A stretch of DNA of 25,601 nt from assembly GCA_015039465.1 (NCBI GenBank), contig MU130708.1, positions 123,369 through 148,969 on the forward strand, given 5' to 3'. Below are positions 20,969-25,601 of this stretch, one piece after another; position 1 is the stretch's first letter; every line of letters begins with the position of its first letter. Made by a program: the position numbers and the translations under genes. The notes below the pieces were generated by a model. It worked only from the letters and a program-made list of their open reading frames with translations, had not been told where the DNA came from and did not search any database. The stretch is from Phlegmacium glaucopus (lineage: Eukaryota; Basidiomycota; Agaricomycetes; Agaricales; Cortinariaceae).

Positions 20969-22953
20969 ATGTCATCTCGCGTACTATACAGACCCTTCCA
21001 TACAAGAGTCTTAAAGGCCGTCATTGAAGAAAATAAAGATGTATCATCTATGGATAGACTTTTGAAAATAGTTAGTGAGTACCCCTTCCAACTCATATTG
21101 TATCATGCATTCACATTTGTATACTAGGAGAGAGATCTGATCCAAGTTACCACAAGTGCGTAGCTATCTAAGATCTTTCTATCTATGGCCCTGTCATTCA
21201 AGATAATCTAAAGTGTGATGCCCTTGAGAACCCCTACACCGTGGTCAGAAACCCTTCTCCCCAAAGTCGCTACATTTACATCGGCCCCCGATGATGCAAT
21301 CCCATTGACTACTCCCCGACATATGTATGATTCTTATTCAGAGTCGATACTTCCTTTCGGGTCGTCATCGCAACTTCTAGAACAATATGTCAACGCGTCC
21401 GGTGGTATCAGAACTGGAAAGTGTGTTATTGGATCCTATCTTTCTCAAGTTGTTATCATCCCGACGTGATATTATAGGTTAATGGAACACCTCGACTCGT
21501 TAGCTGGATCTATTGCCTATAAACATATGCTCGGTCCTAGCGTACGTAGTCTTGGTCAAATACAAGAGCGTGGCTACTATATTGTCACTGCCTCCGTCGA
21601 TCGGTCAGTTCTGACGTCTACTTCATCATTCCATCTTACTGATACTTCTCATGAAAATAGACTTGATATGATGTCTCCTCTAGATCCAGCGCGCGATCTA
21701 CGTCTCAGCGGTCAAGTCATCTACACTGGTCGTAGCTCGATGGAAGTTGCTGTTAGAATGGAATCTATCGGAAAGGGGCAGCCCGAGGAGACCGTTTTAT
21801 TAGGCAAGTCCTACGAGGACCTATGCCATTATGTACATAAATATTAATTGGTTTTTTATTTATTTATAGGTCGATTTTCGATGGTATGTAGAAATGCGAG
21901 TACGCATCATGCAAGAGAGATAAATCCGTTAATTGTTGCGACGGATGAGGAACGGGAGTTGTATGCGCTTGGAGAACGTATGTCTGTCCATTCCCCCCCC
22001 CCCCTCCCCCCCCATTTATTATTCATACAACTATAACAGAGATAAAACAGCGAAGGAAGTCACTTGCATTGCGGTCGTTATCACGCGTACCTCCAAGTTC
22101 ATCGGAAGCAGCCGAATTGCACGCATTTTATCTCAAATACGGGCAGGGGCAGGAGCAAGGCGAAAATGCAGGGCATGATTTAGTTGCCACTACAGAACGA
22201 GTGTGGATGGGTGATACGGTTCTAGAAAAATGCATGCTGATGTTTCCACAAGAACGCAAGTATGTTCGTATTCTTTTCAGTCCCAGACTTCCAATAATGT
22301 CTAATTCCCCATCCTCATAGTGTCCATCAAAAAATATTCGGTGGATATCTAATGAGACTGGCTTATGAGGTTAATTGGCTGTTTCATATTTTGTCCTTTG
22401 CATAAATTCATGTTCAACGCTTCATATTTAGCTGGGCTTTACGAATGCCAGCCTGTTTACCCGTGGTCCAGTCAAGTTTCTTTCTCTGGATGGGATTTCG
22501 TTCGCTCGTCCAGTTCCTATCGGGTCTATTCTCCGCCTCCGCTCTCAAATTCTCCATACGACTTCTTCGCCACAATATAATATTATAGTGGTCAGTATTT
22601 TTGCCTTTGGGTTCGGTCGTCTAATACGCTTCCTATTACAGCACGTGGGAGTACAAGCCAACGTCGTAGACGTGAAAACAGGATCTGAACAGACAACGAA
22701 CGATTTTAGGTTCACCTGGTGTCAGGAATCTTTGACTTCTTCGACTTCGATATCTGCTTCTGCTTTGATCAGTCCCCGTCAGGTAGTTCCAAAAACATAT
22801 AAGGGTACGTGCAATCCGGCCTCTTAATTTCCGACTTTTCCGACTGATTGATCATTGTTTGATGTGATGGTTTTTGTAGAAGCGATGTTGTGGTTAGAAG
22901 GGAAGAGGGCACTAGAGATTGGGACGGAGATTAGAGGGTCAAGAAAGTTGTGA
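20969..22953 (+). CDS. Mitochondrial-type acyl-CoA thioesterase (ACOT9-like, double hot-dog)
   Basis: The protein is 460 aa. Exons: 20969-21074, 21128-21155, 21214-21420, 21478-21603, 21661-21803, 21870-21977, 22040-22259, 22321-22369, 22432-22590, 22642-22804, 22880-22953; all keep frame. It hydrolyses acyl-CoA to free acid and CoA. The basic N-terminus (MSSRVLYRPFHTRVLKAVI) looks like a mitochondrial targeting sequence. Seen: the first hot-dog domain with GGIRTGKLMEHLDSLAGSIA, ASVDRLDMMSPLDPARDLRL and GQVIYTGRSSMEVAVRMES; the second with TVLEKCMLMFPQERNVHQ followed by KIFGGYLMRLAYELGFTNAS, HVGVQANVVDVKTG and NDFRFTWCQE. The paired domains and the FGGYLMR motif are typical of the ACOT9 group. 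Intron 21804-21869 starts with GC, not GT. The 62-bp intron 21978-22039 holds a C12-T-C8 tract. Confidence 0.92.
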
Positions 22954-23448
22954 TGAACTGATCGCTGATGGGGACTTGGTGACATTCAATACTATCTCCG
23001 AGACTGCCGACTGAGTTACGAGGGACAAATACTTCGGGAGGCTCAGGATTGGAAATCAAGCCAGATATTTGCGAGTTCTGCACCAATTTTCATAAAACCT
23101 TTACAAATGCAAAGTCTGGCTTCTCAGCTACAAGACTATATTTTTATTTATTTCGAAATGTAGGCGCGTGTCGGAGTTTAACCTTTTAACCTTTTTGTTG
23201 GCTGTTTCTCAGGCTGCGTTGGTCTTGAAATTTATGCAAAAGGGAAATAACTGGAGAAAAAAGAGCAATTTTACGATGTCAGTCCCGGATTTCGACTAAT
23301 CTATCGTGACATTATGTTCCTCTCACCCAATATAATTTAAAAATAATAATCAGAATAGTGTGCGTGTTGTTCTGTGTCGGAAAACCCCGAAATGTGGAAG
23401 GCTTGCGTGTTTAGCTAGCCTCACTGGTCGAACAACAGACAGGACAAA
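22954..23448. other. Intergenic region between thioesterase and LTR
   Basis: About 0.5 kb without a supported gene. It should contain the thioesterase 3' untranslated region. I see no repeats, RNA gene or motif I can name. Confidence 0.5.
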
Positions 23449-23704
23449 TGTATCTTCGTTGCACAGAGTAAGGTTATGGGTGGCGTAGGTAACAATCATT
23501 AAGTAAACTCACCTTCGTTGCACAGAGTAAGGTTATGGGTGGGCGCAACGAAGGTGGGTGGTGAAAACTATATAGTCGAGTCCGCGTCATCTGAGTGTAA
23601 TAGATGTCAACCTGAGAGCAACATCCGCTCGAAGTGCGACTCAGTGACGTCCTATCTACACGAGGTCCTCGGTTAGTGGTAAGGGGCCGAGGGGCATCCT
23701 TACA
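23449..23704 (-). repeat. Probable 3' LTR of the chromovirus, 256 bp
   Basis: On the minus strand the LTR would start TGTAAGGA at 23704 and end GATACA at 23449, giving TGTA...TACA inverted ends. It lies directly after a purine-rich tract and some 30 bp after the integrase stop. No second LTR copy is in the window, so the ends are inferred from the terminal pattern. Confidence 0.6.
23454..23542. repeat. 30-bp direct duplication inside the LTR end
   Basis: A 30-bp sequence beginning CTTCGTTGCACAGAGTAAGG is repeated exactly at 23454-23483 and 23513-23542. The second copy also forms a 12-bp inverted repeat: CACCTTCGTTGC (23510-23521) pairs with GCAACGAAGGTG (23545-23556). Confidence 0.85.
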
Positions 23705-23718
23705 CCCCTCCCCACTCG
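23705..23718 (-). other. Polypurine tract of the chromovirus
   Basis: The minus strand reads AGTGGGGAGGGG immediately before the TGTAAGGA that starts the LTR. This is the expected place and composition for the plus-strand primer of reverse transcription. Confidence 0.65.
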
Positions 23719-23735
23719 AAAAAATTTGTACGTCG

Positions 23736-25163
23736 TTAAACGTCCGTGCCGTTCTCTGCTTCCCAAACGTCCAAGGCTTCGGTGTCCTCAAGCATTCTAC
23801 CTGACAACCATTCGTCGTGGTCGCGGTCATAACCCACCCATCTCACCAAGTATTGTTTCCCCCGTCCGCGACGTCGAGCATCAACAATCTTGTCGATCAT
23901 GTTTTCCTCTGTACCGTCTTCGGTGACAACAGCACCTGGTCGAGTGAATTCGCGGTCTGGGAAGAGGGAGGGGTCATTCGGGACGAAGGGTTTCAGGAGG
24001 CTGGAGTGGAAACCTGGGAAGGTCTGTGGGTTGTTTGGGAGGCGCAGCGTATATTCGGATTTCTCAGGGAAGGTCTGGATGATTGTGTAGGGCCCATCAT
24101 TCCGGGGCATGAACTTCGCAACGCGTCTTTTGTCCTTGCGTTTGTAGTTCCGGCGCCGGTTCTCTGTAGACAACATGACTAAATCACCTTCCTTGTACAC
24201 AATCTCGGGTGCCCGGTGTTCATTCGCATGGTACGCCTGTCGAATTTTTGCTGCAAGTAAGTTATCCTGGGCCTCAAGTTTGACATCAAGCTCCAAACGT
24301 TCGATGATTTGCCGTGCATCAACCTCAGCAGTCGTTAAATTGGCAGAGGCAGGGATCAGAGGGGGAATGAGACGGGGTGACCTGCCAGTCTTCAATTGGA
24401 AAGGCGAGAATCCGGTCGATGCGTTGACTGTGTTCATGATCGCGAAACGGATTCGGGGGAGCCTGGAGAGCCAACCCTTTTGGTTGTTGTCGACATGGTA
24501 GCGAATGGCTTGGTTGAGTGTCTTGTTTGTCCGCTCACTTGCACCATCTGTCTGAGGGTGGTATGCGGTCGACATCTTCAACTTGACACCCGTAAGCTTG
24601 TGTAGTGCTGACCAGAGCTCGGATGTAAAGAGGGGGTCACGGTCGGTGATAATCTGTCGCATGAGGCCATTTTCGCAGTACCATTCGTCAAAGAGGACAA
24701 CAGCAATTTCAGCAGCAGTAGCGGTGGAGTGCACTGGTGCGAGCCGCACTTCAGCCCCAAGAAGGTCTGTCATGGTGAGGATGGTGTCTTTTCCACCTTC
24801 TTCGGGCAGGGGGCCAACAAAGTCTAGTGCCACAGCCTCGAAGCGGGCATCGGGTACTGGTAGAGGGTGTAGTGGGCCAGTGGGTTTGCTCGTGCGGCTC
24901 TTGTTGCGTTGACATGGGGAGCATGATGGGATGTAGGCCTGTTCCAGGTCTCGTCGCATGTTTGGCCAGTAATATGAGTCACGTAGTGCCTCATAACTCT
25001 TGTCGAAACCAAAATGGCCCAGCGTGTCGTGGGCGAGGTTGTAGAAGAGTTCACGAACACAGGGTATGTTTGGAATGAGCAACCGACGACCAATGTATAG
25101 ACTCTTCTTAATAGGACAGGTGCTCTTCCTTGAGGATCGGTAACAGTTCCGGGAGTTCTTCAC
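23736..25163 (-). CDS. Chromovirus integrase with C-terminal chromodomain (partial pol)
   Basis: The open frame is 475 codons, but the first 20 or so do not look like integrase, so the true product is a fragment of a larger pol. Seen in order: the zinc-binding HHCC module (AHDTLGHFGF, then CSPCQRNK); the catalytic core with Asp in ALDFVGPL, Asp in ITDRDPLF and Glu in QTDGASERTNKTLNQ; a GPY/F-type module (NDGPYTIIQTFP); and a chromodomain with IVDARRRGRGKQYLVRWVGY and the conserved DEWL. Chromodomains direct such elements to marked chromatin. Catalytic residues are intact, but without reverse transcriptase the copy cannot move by itself. It stops some 30 bp before the LTR, the usual arrangement. 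Confidence 0.9.
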   Translation of the reverse strand: MKNSRNCYRSSRKSTCPIKKSLYIGRRLLIPNIPCVRELFYNLAHDTLGHFGFDKSYEALRDSYYWPNMRRDLEQAYIPSCSPCQRNKSRTSKPTGPLHPLPVPDARFEAVALDFVGPLPEEGGKDTILTMTDLLGAEVRLAPVHSTATAAEIAVVLFDEWYCENGLMRQIITDRDPLFTSELWSALHKLTGVKLKMSTAYHPQTDGASERTNKTLNQAIRYHVDNNQKGWLSRLPRIRFAIMNTVNASTGFSPFQLKTGRSPRLIPPLIPASANLTTAEVDARQIIERLELDVKLEAQDNLLAAKIRQAYHANEHRAPEIVYKEGDLVMLSTENRRRNYKRKDKRRVAKFMPRNDGPYTIIQTFPEKSEYTLRLPNNPQTFPGFHSSLLKPFVPNDPSLFPDREFTRPGAVVTEDGTEENMIDKIVDARRRGRGKQYLVRWVGYDRDHDEWLSGRMLEDTEALDVWEAENGTDV

Positions 25164-25601
25164 CGCATGTTCAGAAGAACCTTGTGTAAAGTTCTATATG
25201 TGACTGGTAGCATGGGAGCTCATAAAGGTTAGAGTCTTTCTGTACAGAGCAGCTGTCTACGCGACCAGATACATAAATCGGCTAAAACTAATACTGTAGT
25301 GTATGTAGGCCCCCCTCCTGTTATGGCGGCGTCTGCGGGAGAGAGCGTACGGACTACGATGAGGTTCGGGCTACAAACGGCGTACACGGGAGCGGGTGTG
25401 TATCTAGAGTTAAGAGGTGTCTATGTTTGTCTACTGGAGCGTTTGAACCTGTAGTGCCGACAACTTAGGGAAGAGTTTTAGAATCTTTATATCTTGGCTC
25501 TTGGCCTGGCTACAGGTTCTAGGAACCTGGTTTGACTTGACTTGGACTTGGCTGCCAAGCCAAGAAAGCGCCCGCGTGCCTTGGCTTGAAACCGTAGTGA
25601 T
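25164..25601. other. Repeat-like right flank
   Basis: No gene is supported. The stretch does not continue the chromovirus. It contains a perfect inverted repeat CAGGTTC-TAG-GAACCTG at 25513-25529, a second one, CTTGGC-T-GCCAAG, at 25547-25559, and iterated CTTGG/GACTTG words at 25490-25590. These suggest another repeat family entering from the right edge. I cannot name it. Confidence 0.45.

Larger units (their letters stand above)
23449..25163 (-). mobile_element. 5'-truncated Ty3/gypsy chromovirus (3' half of pol plus LTR)
   Basis: On the minus strand the element keeps integrase, a chromodomain, a polypurine tract and one LTR. Protease, reverse transcriptase, RNase H and gag are absent; homology fades at about 25120-25163 and the sequence beyond is unrelated. 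The surviving frame has no internal stop, so the loss of the 5' part may be fairly recent, or the piece may be a fragment that moved by recombination. Confidence 0.82.

Noticed and set aside
25319..25601. Possible second LTR starting TGTTATGG
   Set aside because: No matching end lies in the window and no primer site or purine tract sits beside it in the right orientation, so it is left as unassigned repeat-like DNA.

Overview
The window looks like nuclear DNA of an agaricomycete (mushroom-type basidiomycete). Its genes are dense and cut by many short introns (mostly 41-65 bp, GT-AG). Gene neighbours are separated by tens to hundreds of bases. An ER chaperone ends in HDEL, a DUF6535 membrane protein (a mushroom-lineage family) is present, and one edge carries a Ty3/gypsy chromovirus remnant. 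No bacterial-style operons, rRNA, tRNA or CRISPR arrays were seen. Intron-exon structures were worked out by hand from splice signals, frame continuity and recalled family motifs. Where every junction keeps frame I give exon coordinates, but none has transcript support.

Layout: 1-1344 is gene-poor and starts with an AT-rich simple repeat. 1345-3694 (+) is a patatin-like phospholipase joined in one reading frame to a von Willebrand A domain, the most unusual protein here. 4034-5707 (+) is a secreted Pro/Ser/Thr-rich protein with about 13 imperfect 27-residue repeats. 6925-5998 (-) is the NatC catalytic subunit (NAA30/Mak3). 9292-6991 (-) is a 14-exon APC-family amino-acid permease. After about 1 kb without genes, 12895-10373 (-) is the ER Hsp70 BiP/Kar2, with a UPR-type promoter squeezed into 123 bp. 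14424-13019 (-) is an amidohydrolase of the FluG N-terminal type. 14569-14998 (+) is a BolA2/Bol2 iron-sulfur protein and 15084-17384 (+) is an ARMT1-type DUF89 phosphatase built from 16 exons, five of them only 9-13 nt long. 18626-18055 (-) is a short DUF6535 protein, 20755-18710 (-) a polytopic membrane protein of unknown function, and 20969-22953 (+) an ACOT9-like hot-dog acyl-CoA thioesterase. 23449-25163 (-) is the 3' half of a chromovirus (integrase plus chromodomain, polypurine tract, LTR). The right edge holds repeat-like DNA.

Most genes are housekeeping: N-terminal acetylation, nitrogen uptake, ER folding, Fe-S handling, metabolite repair and acyl-CoA turnover. They share no obvious pathway. 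Points of interest are the patatin-vWA fusion, the microexons in ARMT1 and BiP, the compact UPR promoter, the two neighbouring lineage-specific membrane proteins, and a possible decayed gene at 17390-17830.
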